From Natrarchaeobaculum sulfurireducens (lineage in GTDB: Archaea > Halobacteriota > Halobacteria > Halobacteriales > Natrialbaceae), in NCBI RefSeq assembly GCF_003430825.1, contig NZ_CP024047.1, forward strand, positions 2,728,001 to 2,792,000: a stretch of DNA of 64,000 nucleotides. Reading direction: 5' to 3'. Positions 25,718 to 33,971 of this stretch are shown piece by piece (position 1 is the first letter of the stretch; every line of letters begins with the position of its first letter). The notes beneath the pieces are model-generated. The model was not told the origin of the DNA and searched no databases. It saw only the letters and a program-made list of their open reading frames with translations. Made by a program: the position numbers and the translations under genes.

Positions 25718-26225
25718 CCGGTCACTGTGCTAGCCCGTTGACTCCACTCCGTATCGTGTCTACCCGAACGACACCCACCGTATCGTGCCTGGCTGTGCGA
25801 CTCCCATCGTATCGTGGCTCCCCGAACGAACGGTCTGGACCAGTTGGTCTCCGGCGAGACGACCGATTCAGAGAGGCCGCCCGGAGACAGCACTCGTGCC
25901 GGCACCGGTGAGTACCCACGGCCTCCCCAGCCGATTCGTTCACTCGCGTCGCTCGTTCACTCATCCCTCGCGCGGCGTCGACGGCGCGCTCTCGAGCCCT
26001 CGAGCGCGCCGTCAGCGCGCGCCAGCGGTGGAGCGTCGGCAGCACGCGATAGTGGTCGGGTGTCGGCAGCACGCGACAGCGGTTGTGGAGACCGTGGCCG
26101 GCCGATTGACATGGCGGGTGCGTCGACTCGAGCGGTCCCACACTCGACACAGCGAGTCACGGTGAACCGGCACGTCGGGCAGAACCCGGGTGAGAAAACA
26201 GAGCGAGGGACACCAAAACCGACGC
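25718..26225. other. 508-base non-coding interval with short repeats
   Basis: Between the SDR gene and the stop of livF. It holds the 29-bp triplicate and a second pair of 15-base words GTCGGCAGCACGCGA at 26035-26049 and 26062-26076 (27-base spacing). A CTCGAGCCCTCGAGCGCGCC-type palindromic patch lies near 25991-26010. Open frames here are Arg/Ser-rich shadows. No gene recognised. Confidence 0.5.
25745..25831. repeat. Three imperfect 29-bp tandem repeats
   Basis: The word GTATCGTG recurs at 25751, 25780 and 25809, exactly 29 bases apart. Units 1 and 3 also share a downstream CCCGAACGA. No spacers, so not a CRISPR. It lies directly after the SDR gene. Confidence 0.7.
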
Positions 26226-26951
26226 TCAGTGGATTCCGATGTACGCTTCCTGGATGTAGTCGTTATCCTGGAACTCGTCGGCCGGCCCCGCGAGTTCGAT
26301 CTCGCCGGTCTCGAGCAGGGCCAGGCGTTCGGCGTGGCGAAGCGCGAACGTCGAGTTCTGTTCGGCGAGCAAGATCGTGAGCCCTTCGTCCTCGTTCAGC
26401 GTCTCGATGGCGTCGTTGATGTCCTCGATGATGATCGGCGCGAGTCCGAGCGTCGGTTCGTCTAACATGAGGAGGTCGGGGTCGCTCATGAGCGCCCGAC
26501 CGATCGCGAGCATCTGCTGTTCGCCGCCGCTCATCGTCTCGGCTTCCTGCTCGCGGCGTTCGTCCAGTCGCGGGAACAGGTCGTAGACCATCTCGAGGTC
26601 CCGCTTGACGGCCTCGCGGTCGTCGCGGAACTGTGCGCCCATCTGGAGGTTCTCGTGAACCGAGAAGAACGGGAAGAGGTCCCGGTCCTCGGTGCAGTAG
26701 ACGAGGCCGTCGGTGACGATGTCTCGAGGGGAGACGGTCGCGAGGTCGATCCCGTCGTAATGGATGGCCCCTTCGTAGTCGACGAAACCCGCGATGGCGT
26801 TCAGCATGGTCGTTTTGCCGGCCCCGTTCGGGCCGATGACGCCGTAGATTTCGCCGGGCTCGATCGACAGCGAGACGCCTTTCAGGGCGTGGGACTTGCC
26901 GTAGTAGACGTGCAGGTCCTCGATCTCGAGGTGTGGGTCGGAGTCCGCCAT
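26226..26951 (-). CDS. livF: Branched-chain amino acid-type ABC transporter ATPase LivF
   Basis: 241 residues. Walker A GPNGAGKTT (about residues 40-48), signature MSGGEQQMLAIGRAL, Walker B LLMLDEPTLGL, switch His region LLAEQNSTFAL. LivF-type family ATPase pairs with LivG to energise uptake. It begins one base after the livG stop, last in the livKHMGF operon. Confidence 0.92.
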   Translation of the reverse strand: MADSDPHLEIEDLHVYYGKSHALKGVSLSIEPGEIYGVIGPNGAGKTTMLNAIAGFVDYEGAIHYDGIDLATVSPRDIVTDGLVYCTEDRDLFPFFSVHENLQMGAQFRDDREAVKRDLEMVYDLFPRLDERREQEAETMSGGEQQMLAIGRALMSDPDLLMLDEPTLGLAPIIIEDINDAIETLNEDEGLTILLAEQNSTFALRHAERLALLETGEIELAGPADEFQDNDYIQEAYIGIH

Positions 26952-27683
26952 CTACATCGCCTCCGAGCTGCCGAGGTAGGCGCGTCTGACCTGATCGTTC
27001 TCGGCGATCGCCTCGGGATCTCCGGCGGCGATTTTGGTTCCGTTGTGAATCACGACGACGCGGTCGACGAGCCGCATGAGTCCACCCATGTTGTGATCGA
27101 CGACGATCATCGTCATTCCGGCGTCACGAAGCTCCTCGAACTTCTCGACGAGACCGTCGATCTCCTGTTGGTTCATCCCCGCAAACGGCTCGTCGAGCAA
27201 CATCATTTCGGGGTCAGTCGCGAGTGCCTTTGCGACCTCGAGTCGGCGGACATCCGCGTGAGGGAGTTCGTCGGGCTGTTCGTGGAGTTTGTCCTCGAGG
27301 TCGAGTCGGGCGGCGTAGTTGAAAATTTCGTCGTCGCTGGCACCGCCGCGAATCGACGTGACACTGTTGGGGAGGGTGAACAGTTTGATGTTCGCTCCGA
27401 CGGTCATGGCGTCGATCGGGTTCGATTCCTGTGAGACCCGTGCAAGACCGTTTTCGACGACCTCGTGGGTTTTCAGGTCGGTGATCTCGTCGCCGTCGAA
27501 GTGAATCGAGCCGTCGGAGACGGTGTAGCGGCTCATCGTGCAGTTGAACACCGTCGACTTTCCCGAGCCGTTCGGGCCGATCAGGCCGACGATCTCGCCG
27601 CGATCGACCGAAAGCGAGAGGTCGTCGACGGCGACCAGTCCACCGAAGCGTTTCGTCAGTCCATCGAGTTCGAAGAAGCTCAT
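26952..27683 (-). CDS. livG: Branched-chain amino acid-type ABC transporter ATPase LivG
   Basis: 243 residues. Walker A GPNGSGKST, the LivG-type signature LPHADVRRLEVAKAL, Walker B MMLLDEPFAGMNQQEIDGL and VVDHNMGGLMRLVDRVVV. The start overlaps the livM stop by 4 bases, indicating coupled translation. Works with LivF on the cytoplasmic face. Confidence 0.92.
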   Translation of the reverse strand: MSFFELDGLTKRFGGLVAVDDLSLSVDRGEIVGLIGPNGSGKSTVFNCTMSRYTVSDGSIHFDGDEITDLKTHEVVENGLARVSQESNPIDAMTVGANIKLFTLPNSVTSIRGGASDDEIFNYAARLDLEDKLHEQPDELPHADVRRLEVAKALATDPEMMLLDEPFAGMNQQEIDGLVEKFEELRDAGMTMIVVDHNMGGLMRLVDRVVVIHNGTKIAAGDPEAIAENDQVRRAYLGSSEAM

Positions 27684-28756
27684 TCGTCGTCACCTCCGTC
27701 GGCACGGCCTCGGTCGCCGAGGATGTGCCAGAGTTTGCGGAACAGTCCGTCCCGGGCGAACACCAGGACGAGCAATACGACGGTCCAGAGTGCGACCCAG
27801 CGGCCGGTCACGCCGAAGACACCGAGTACCTCCTCGCGGAGGACGATCACGAGGAAGGCCCCGCCGATCGGCCCGAGGATCGAACTCATACCGCCGACGA
27901 CGGCCATCGCGATGATCTCGATGCTTCGATCGACGAGCAGGAAGTTCAGCGGATTGACACTGCCGTAGAAGTGTGCGAGTAAGACGCCGCCAACACCCAT
28001 CGGGATCGAACTCAGCACGAACGACCAGATTTTGAACTTGGTCGTGTCGATGCCGGCGGCCGCGACCGCCTCTTCGTTCTCCCGGATGGCGATCAGAATC
28101 ATTCCCACGTTCGATCGCGCGACGTACAGCAACGCCACCGCGATCACCAGCATCGGGACGAGCATCACGTAGTACCGTGTGACTGGATCGAACGTGGTCA
28201 CCTGTGCGCCCGCGAGCTCGAACTCGATCCGACCGACGCGCTGGCCGAGTTCGCCGCCGGTGTAGCCGCTGAACGCATAGGTCAGCTGATAAAATATCAG
28301 TCCGGCAACGAAGGTGACTAACGAGAAGTACGGTCCCCGGAGTCGAAGCGAGGGAATGGCGATCACTAGACCGATGACGAGCGCCGCGAACACCGAGATC
28401 GGGGCCGTAACGAGGAACGGGAGATCCGGATTGACGTGTGCCACCAGCATCGCGGTGGTGTAGGCGGCTCCGCCCGAGAGGACAGCGTGACCGAAGCTGA
28501 TGTACCCCGTGTAGCCGCTCTGGATGTCCCACGCCATCGCCAGGATCGCCCAGATCGACGCGAGCGCGAGCGTCCGGAGGAGCCCCCCGGCACCGAGCAG
28601 CGACGTCCAGACCGGTGCGGCCAACAGGACGACGAGCGAGCCGATCAACAGCGCGAACTGCGGACCGTTGAGTTCGCCGAAGAGGTGCCCGAACCGGTCG
28701 TTGTAGCCGTCGGCGACCGACTCGAGCGAGCCACCGGTTTGCGTATCGCTACTCAT
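27680..28756 (-). CDS. livM: Branched-chain amino acid-type ABC permease LivM
   Basis: 358 residues with about 9 membrane helices. ILAMAWDIQSGYTGYISFGHAVLSGGAAY is the LivM permease signature, and GMILIAIRENEEAVAAAGID is the EAA-like cytoplasmic loop that contacts the ATPases. The acidic tail GDRGRADGGDDE is haloarchaeal. It overlaps livH by 8 bases and livG by 4. Confidence 0.9.
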   Translation of the reverse strand: MSSDTQTGGSLESVADGYNDRFGHLFGELNGPQFALLIGSLVVLLAAPVWTSLLGAGGLLRTLALASIWAILAMAWDIQSGYTGYISFGHAVLSGGAAYTTAMLVAHVNPDLPFLVTAPISVFAALVIGLVIAIPSLRLRGPYFSLVTFVAGLIFYQLTYAFSGYTGGELGQRVGRIEFELAGAQVTTFDPVTRYYVMLVPMLVIAVALLYVARSNVGMILIAIRENEEAVAAAGIDTTKFKIWSFVLSSIPMGVGGVLLAHFYGSVNPLNFLLVDRSIEIIAMAVVGGMSSILGPIGGAFLVIVLREEVLGVFGVTGRWVALWTVVLLVLVFARDGLFRKLWHILGDRGRADGGDDE

Positions 28757-29636
28757 GGACCCACTCCCTCCCGAACAGTCCCTGTGGCATCACGAGCAGG
28801 ACGATCACGAGGACGACCAGCGAGAACGTGCCACGAAAGCCCGAGCCGAGCAGCGTGACGGTCAGCGTCTCGAGGTAGCCGATCAGGTAGGCGGCGACGA
28901 TCGACCCCTTGATCGAGCCGATGCCGCCGATGACGACGATGATGAACGCGAGTGCCAGCGGATCGAGCCACATCGTCGGACTCGTCTGCTGGAGCGTCCC
29001 GATGAAGACGCCAGCGAGCCCGGCAAGTGCGCCCGCGATCAGCCACGTCTTGGCTTTCACCGACGGGAGATCGACCCCGGTCAGTTGGGCACCGCGCTGA
29101 CTCATCGACGTCGCGAGAATCGACCGTCCGTCGTCCGTCCGCGTGACGTAGTACCATAACAGGCCGATCGCCACCCAGGAAGTCACGAACGCGACGATCT
29201 CGAGGTTCGTCACCCTGAGTCCCACGCTCTGTCCGGAACTTCCGGGAGCGAGGTTCACGAGTCCCCGAGGGCTCGAGGAGAAGGCGACGATGGCCAGTTC
29301 GGCGAGGATCAACGCGACGACCAGCGTCGCCAGAAATGTGATCACCGGGTTGTCCTCGATGTACTCCACGAGGCCGACGTACAGGCCGTACGATGCGACC
29401 GCACCGACCGCGATGGCGACGGCGAGGCCAGCGATCGGCGGGATCGCGAGGAACTCGACCGTCGAAGACGACGTGACCACGAGAAAGCCGTAGGCGCCGA
29501 GCATGATGAGCCCGCCGTGAGCGAGGTTCAATACCCCGCCGACTCCGAAGATCATGGTGAACCCGATCGCGATCAACGCGTAGATGGCACTGATCATCGC
29601 CCCCGTTACCAGGAACGAACCGATAGCCCCGAGCAT
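28749..29636 (-). CDS. livH: Branched-chain amino acid-type ABC permease LivH
   Basis: 295 residues. IYALIAIGFTMIFGVGGVLNLAHGG is the LivH signature; SILATSMSQRGAQLTGVDLP is the ATPase-coupling loop. About 8 membrane helices. Follows the binding-protein gene after 3 bases. Confidence 0.9.
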   Translation of the reverse strand: MLGAIGSFLVTGAMISAIYALIAIGFTMIFGVGGVLNLAHGGLIMLGAYGFLVVTSSSTVEFLAIPPIAGLAVAIAVGAVASYGLYVGLVEYIEDNPVITFLATLVVALILAELAIVAFSSSPRGLVNLAPGSSGQSVGLRVTNLEIVAFVTSWVAIGLLWYYVTRTDDGRSILATSMSQRGAQLTGVDLPSVKAKTWLIAGALAGLAGVFIGTLQQTSPTMWLDPLALAFIIVVIGGIGSIKGSIVAAYLIGYLETLTVTLLGSGFRGTFSLVVLVIVLLVMPQGLFGREWVHE

Positions 29637-29639
29637 AGC

Positions 29640-30962
29640 TCACAACCACTCTGGGGTGATGTGGTCGGCGCTCGCGAGGTGCTCGGGGTAAACGCACTCG
29701 AACTCACCCTCGTCTTGCCACTGGGTCACCGGGAAGTTGGTGATTACCCCGTCGTCGTCCGTCGTCTCCCGGACGTCGTGAGGGTAGTCTTCGTCGGGCC
29801 CGTAGAATTCGATCTCGCTGGCTGCACCCTCGTGGTCGGTCTCGAGCAACTCGTCGACGATCGTATCGATGTCGGCCTGGTAGTCTACCGTCCCCGCGCG
29901 TTCGACGGCGTCCTTGTAGATGAAGACCGCGTCGTACGTGTTGAACCCCATGTACATCGGCAAGCTAGGCCGGTCGTCGCCGTACTCCTCGACGTAGGCG
30001 TCGACGAACGGCCCCGTCTCCGACGTGATGTCGGCCGCACCGGCGGCACCCGACTGGGAGATCGTCTCGTACAGTGCTGCCCCTTCGGAGTCGTCCCAGA
30101 ACTCGGGGGACATTCCGGGGACGTGAATCCCCTCGATTGCGAACTCGTACTCGTTTTCACGCCAGTTGACGAGCATGCCGGTGCCGACGTTGTGTGCGAA
30201 AAACCGGAAGACAGCATCTGCGTCTGCGTCGTCGATGTCGCTGTTGACTGGCGCCCAGTCGTCGGTGCCCGGCGCCAGCCGGTCTTCGTGGACGACGTCG
30301 AGGCCAGCGTCCTCGAGCGCGTCCGGGAGGTTGTCCGAGAACGGTTCCGTCCAGGCGGCGTCGTCGGCGATGTGTGCGAACTGCGTCCAGCCGTACTCGT
30401 CGGCGAGGAACTCGGCGTAATCGACCATCCCCTCAGCTTGCAGATCGGAGTTGATCGGCCCCGATCTGAAGATGTTTTTAAACCGGTCGTAATCTTCGGC
30501 GACCGTATCGGTGACCGTCACCGGATCGGCCGATCCAGTGATCAAAAACGGCACGTCTACGTCCGCGACGTAATCGGTGATTCCCTGCATCACCTCGGTG
30601 ACGAACGTTCCGATGATGACGTCGACGCCGTCTTGTTCGACCATTTCTTCGGTCGCAGTCAGTGCCTCGCCCGGATCACCGAGCGAGTCGACCGAGACGA
30701 GTTCGACTTCCCGATCCATGATGCCGTCTTCGTCGTTGAGCTGGTCGACCGCTAGCTGGGCGCTGTTTTCAGACCCGGCACCCATATCTTGCTGAAGCGG
30801 CCCGATGTGGCCGACCCTGATCAGGTCGTCTTCGTCTCCGAGACAGCCCGCGAGCGTCGTTGCGACTGCACCGGCCCCGGCTGCACCGAGGAAGGTCCGT
30901 CGATCGAGTGAGAATTTCCGTTCGTTTCTATGGCCGGAATTTTCGGTATTGTTGTTAGTCAT
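29640..30962 (-). CDS. livK: Extracellular solute-binding lipoprotein LivK-type
   Basis: About 440 residues from MTNNNTENSGHRNERKF (an ATG 48 bases upstream is possible). Tat motif DRRTFLGAAGAGAVATTLAGC with lipobox Cys about 40. The mature protein has the type-I periplasmic-binding layout: IRVGHIGPLQQDMGAGSENSAQL, VDVIIGTFVTEVMQGI, WTQFAHIADDAAW. Ligand is likely an amino acid or short amide; family LivK/UrtA. First gene of the five-gene operon; the AT-rich region 31011-31050 upstream should hold the promoter. Confidence 0.9.
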   Translation of the reverse strand: MTNNNTENSGHRNERKFSLDRRTFLGAAGAGAVATTLAGCLGDEDDLIRVGHIGPLQQDMGAGSENSAQLAVDQLNDEDGIMDREVELVSVDSLGDPGEALTATEEMVEQDGVDVIIGTFVTEVMQGITDYVADVDVPFLITGSADPVTVTDTVAEDYDRFKNIFRSGPINSDLQAEGMVDYAEFLADEYGWTQFAHIADDAAWTEPFSDNLPDALEDAGLDVVHEDRLAPGTDDWAPVNSDIDDADADAVFRFFAHNVGTGMLVNWRENEYEFAIEGIHVPGMSPEFWDDSEGAALYETISQSGAAGAADITSETGPFVDAYVEEYGDDRPSLPMYMGFNTYDAVFIYKDAVERAGTVDYQADIDTIVDELLETDHEGAASEIEFYGPDEDYPHDVRETTDDDGVITNFPVTQWQDEGEFECVYPEHLASADHITPEWL

Positions 30963-31215
30963 AGTCCACCACTCAGTTAGCGATTTACGCCTCTCTGTTT
31001 CGGTTCCCACATATTAAACATGGTGGTAGTTAATATCATGCAATCAGAACACAGTGTCTCGACGACCGATTTCACGGATCAATAACAGTCAGTCACGGCT
31101 AACCCGACAGTGTACGGCCGCTATCGGACCGACTCGAACAACAGACGAATCCTCGCGACAAAACCCCACCAGAAGACGGAGTGCCGTCTTCGGCTCCACT
31201 ACTCGAGAACAGACC

Positions 31216-32274
31216 TCATCGGCTCGGCCGACCCTCGGTATCGACGGCACGGTCGAGAAGTCGGTACTCGCCGCCCTCGAGGGCGAGCACGCCCTCGTGA
31301 CGGAGGTGGTCGAGGTGGGCGTAAGCCTCGCCGGGCCCGTGGAGGATGTGGATGCCCGAAAGCTCACCGAAGAGGTGGTCGCTGACGGTCCAGGCGTCAC
31401 AGGGGCCGTGCGTTCGGAGTACCCCGAGCACCCGATCGGTTCGCTCGCGGTGGTGGTCGAGTATCGTCTGCGCCCGATCGGCGGGCGCGTCGATCGGATC
31501 GCGGTGGCCGGGCCATACCCGATCGTAGCCGCGGTCGACGAGTCGCTCGAGGGTCGTTCGATACGTCTCGAGCGGTCGGTCGACCCGGACGTCCGCCCCA
31601 CCGATGTTCGGGGTGTAGACCGGGAGAACGGCGTCGCCGACGAACGCCTCGCGACTGTCAACGGCGACGTCGGCCCCGTCAGGACCCGATTCCGGCGCGT
31701 CGTGAAGCTCGAAACAACAGTGCCCTGCTGTGTGTCCCGGCGCGTGGACCGCCTCGAGTCGCCAGGTGCCGAGTTCGAGCACGGTCCCGTCTTCGATCGG
31801 CGTCACGTCAGCTGGCTCGCCCTCGATCTCGCTCGCCGCATCCAGAAACGACTGCAACTCCGCCTGCAAAGCGTCGGGAACGCCCCACGTATCCAGTAGC
31901 TCCCGGCGACGGGCGTGTAGCTCCTCGAGGGCGTCCTCGTCCCCGGCGACGATCGGTGCATCGGCCTCGTGGACGTAGACCGCCGCGTCGCTTTCGGCCT
32001 GAATCTCGCCGGCCAGGCCCGCGTGGTCGACGTGGTAGTGGGTGAGGACGATTGCGTCAACGTCGGCGAACGCGTAGCCGCAATCGGCGAGTCCGTCCCG
32101 GAGTTGCGACCGCACCCCGGGCGTCGCGATACCCGTATCGACCAGCGCGAGATCGTCGCCGTCGGCCAGCACGTAGGCGTTGTTACGCCCCTCGAACTCC
32201 TCGTTTCCCAGCGTGATTCGGTCCATGTGAAAAGGCCACTCGGTGTCGACGGATAACTCGCCTGGTACCGGCAC
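31216..32274 (-). CDS. MBL-fold hydrolase with C-terminal winged helix
   Basis: 352 residues. LTHYHVDHAG (HxHxDH) near residue 78, VHAPGHTAGHCCFEL, AFVGDAVLP and VWPGHRDPIDAP supply the metal site. After about residue 265, RERTDRVLGVLRTHGPCDAW and LRHEGVLALEGGEYRL form a winged-helix tail, as in the BLACT_WH arrangement (LACTB2-like). Such proteins hydrolyse thioesters or RNA; specificity unknown here. Confidence 0.85.
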   Translation of the reverse strand: MPVPGELSVDTEWPFHMDRITLGNEEFEGRNNAYVLADGDDLALVDTGIATPGVRSQLRDGLADCGYAFADVDAIVLTHYHVDHAGLAGEIQAESDAAVYVHEADAPIVAGDEDALEELHARRRELLDTWGVPDALQAELQSFLDAASEIEGEPADVTPIEDGTVLELGTWRLEAVHAPGHTAGHCCFELHDAPESGPDGADVAVDSREAFVGDAVLPVYTPNIGGADVRVDRPLETYRTTLERLVDRGYDRVWPGHRDPIDAPADRAQTILDHHRERTDRVLGVLRTHGPCDAWTVSDHLFGELSGIHILHGPGEAYAHLDHLRHEGVLALEGGEYRLLDRAVDTEGRPSR

Positions 32275-32376
32275 ATCCCCGATCGAGAACGAACGGGATC
32301 GAACCGCCGACTGGTCGTGGAGTCAGAAAACGAGCCGAATCGAGAGCCACTCAATCGTGTGGCTCGCGGTCGTCGC

Positions 32377-33867
32377 TTAGCCGTCGAGTTCCGCCCGTAA
32401 CAACTGGTTTACGTCGCCCGGATCGGCGCTGCCGCCGGTCTTTTGCATGACCTGGCCCACGAGGAAGTTGATCGCGCCGTCGTCGCCCGACTCGTAGTCG
32501 GCGACGGCCTCGGGGTTCTCGTCGATGGCCTCGAGGACGGCCGCCTCGACCGCACCGTCGTCGGTCTTGCCGAGTCCCTCGGCCTCGACGATCGCGTCGG
32601 GCGCCTGTCCGTCGTCGAGCATCGTCCGGAGGACGACCTCCTTTGCGTTTTTCGCCGTGATCTCGTCGGTGGCGACGAGTTCGACCAGCCGGTGAAGCTC
32701 CTCGAGTCGGTCGTCGACGTCCGTAATCTGCATGTCGCGGTAGTTGAGCTCACCGAGCAGTTCGTCGGCGACCCAGGTCGCGGCCAGATCGGGGTCGAAC
32801 TCGCCCGCGACGTCCTCATAGAAGTCGGCGACCTGTTTCGTGGAGGTGAGTTTCGAGGCAGCCTCCTCGCTCAGACCGTACTCGTCCTGGAAGCGCTCGC
32901 GTCGAGCGGTGGGAAGTTCCGGAATCGCGATCTCGTCTTTCCAACCCGAGACGCGAAGGGGCGGCAGGTCTGCCTCCTCGAAGTAGCGGTAGTCTTTCTC
33001 TTCTTCTTTCGAGCGCATCGAGACCGTGATTCCGCGTGCTTCGTCCCAGTGGCGGGTCTCCTGTTCGACCACGCGGCCACGCTGGATGGCGTTTTTCTGG
33101 CGGGTCTCCTCGTAGGCCAGGGCCTTCTCTGCGCCCTTGTGACTCGAGATGTTCTTGACCTCCGTGCGATTGGCCGCAGCGAGTGCGTCCTCACCGATCT
33201 CGTCGACGTCGTCGCCGTCTATCTCAGCCTCGGGGATGATCGAGAGGTTGGCGTCGATCCGCAAGCTGCCGTCGCGCTCGGCGTCGAAGACGCCCAGGTA
33301 CTCGAGGACTTCCTCGAGTTCGGCGAGAAACGCCCGTACTTCGCTGGGGCTGCGAAAGTCAGGTGCGGTGACGATCTCCATCAGGGGCGTGCCTGCGCGA
33401 TTGTAGTTGACCAGCGTGTAGTCGGCGGTGTCGATGCCGCCGCCGACGTGCTGGAGGCTCCCTGGGTCCTCTTCTAGGTGTGCGCGCTCGATCGTGATCG
33501 TCCGGCGGGTGCCCTCGACCGAGACCTCGAGTTCGCCGTCGGCACAGATCGGCTCGTCGTACTGGGTGATCTGGAAGTTCTTCGGCAGGTCGGGATAGTA
33601 GTAGTTCTTGCGGTGAAAGCGGGTCTCCTCGGGAATCTCGGCGTCGATCGCTTTCCCGATCTTCACGGCGGCTTCGACGGCGGCCTCGTTCAGCACGGGA
33701 AGCGCACCGGGCAGGCCGAGACAGACGGGACAGACGTTCTCGTTTGGCTCGTCGGTCTGGGCGGTCGAACAGCCACAGAAGATCTTCGTCTCGGTCTCCA
33801 GTTGGACGTGGACCTCGAGGCCGATGACGGTCACGAGGTCGCCCTGCTGGACGGTTTGGGCAGTCAT
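32377..33867 (-). CDS. gatB: Asp-tRNA(Asn)/Glu-tRNA(Gln) amidotransferase subunit B
   Basis: 496 residues. VTVIGLEVHVQLETETKIFC, CSTAQTDEPNENVCPVCLGLPG (zinc cysteines CxC...CxxC), YYYPDLPKNFQITQYDEPI, and RAGTPLMEIVTAPDFRS are hallmark GatB motifs. The C-terminal YqeY-like helical domain ends in a short acidic tail. It transamidates misacylated tRNA with GatA/C; those subunits are elsewhere. Confidence 0.95.
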   Translation of the reverse strand: MTAQTVQQGDLVTVIGLEVHVQLETETKIFCGCSTAQTDEPNENVCPVCLGLPGALPVLNEAAVEAAVKIGKAIDAEIPEETRFHRKNYYYPDLPKNFQITQYDEPICADGELEVSVEGTRRTITIERAHLEEDPGSLQHVGGGIDTADYTLVNYNRAGTPLMEIVTAPDFRSPSEVRAFLAELEEVLEYLGVFDAERDGSLRIDANLSIIPEAEIDGDDVDEIGEDALAAANRTEVKNISSHKGAEKALAYEETRQKNAIQRGRVVEQETRHWDEARGITVSMRSKEEEKDYRYFEEADLPPLRVSGWKDEIAIPELPTARRERFQDEYGLSEEAASKLTSTKQVADFYEDVAGEFDPDLAATWVADELLGELNYRDMQITDVDDRLEELHRLVELVATDEITAKNAKEVVLRTMLDDGQAPDAIVEAEGLGKTDDGAVEAAVLEAIDENPEAVADYESGDDGAINFLVGQVMQKTGGSADPGDVNQLLRAELDG

Positions 33868-33971
33868 TGACGGTCGGTTCGACCCGCCGGGGGTAAAACG
33901 TAACGGGACGGGCTCACGGGCGACTCGAACGCGAGTCGTCGGTGACAGCCGTACCCAGGGAGGGTGAGCGG

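Noticed and set aside
25745-25831. 29-bp repeats as a possible CRISPR
   Set aside because: Only three imperfect units with no unique spacers or cas genes nearby.
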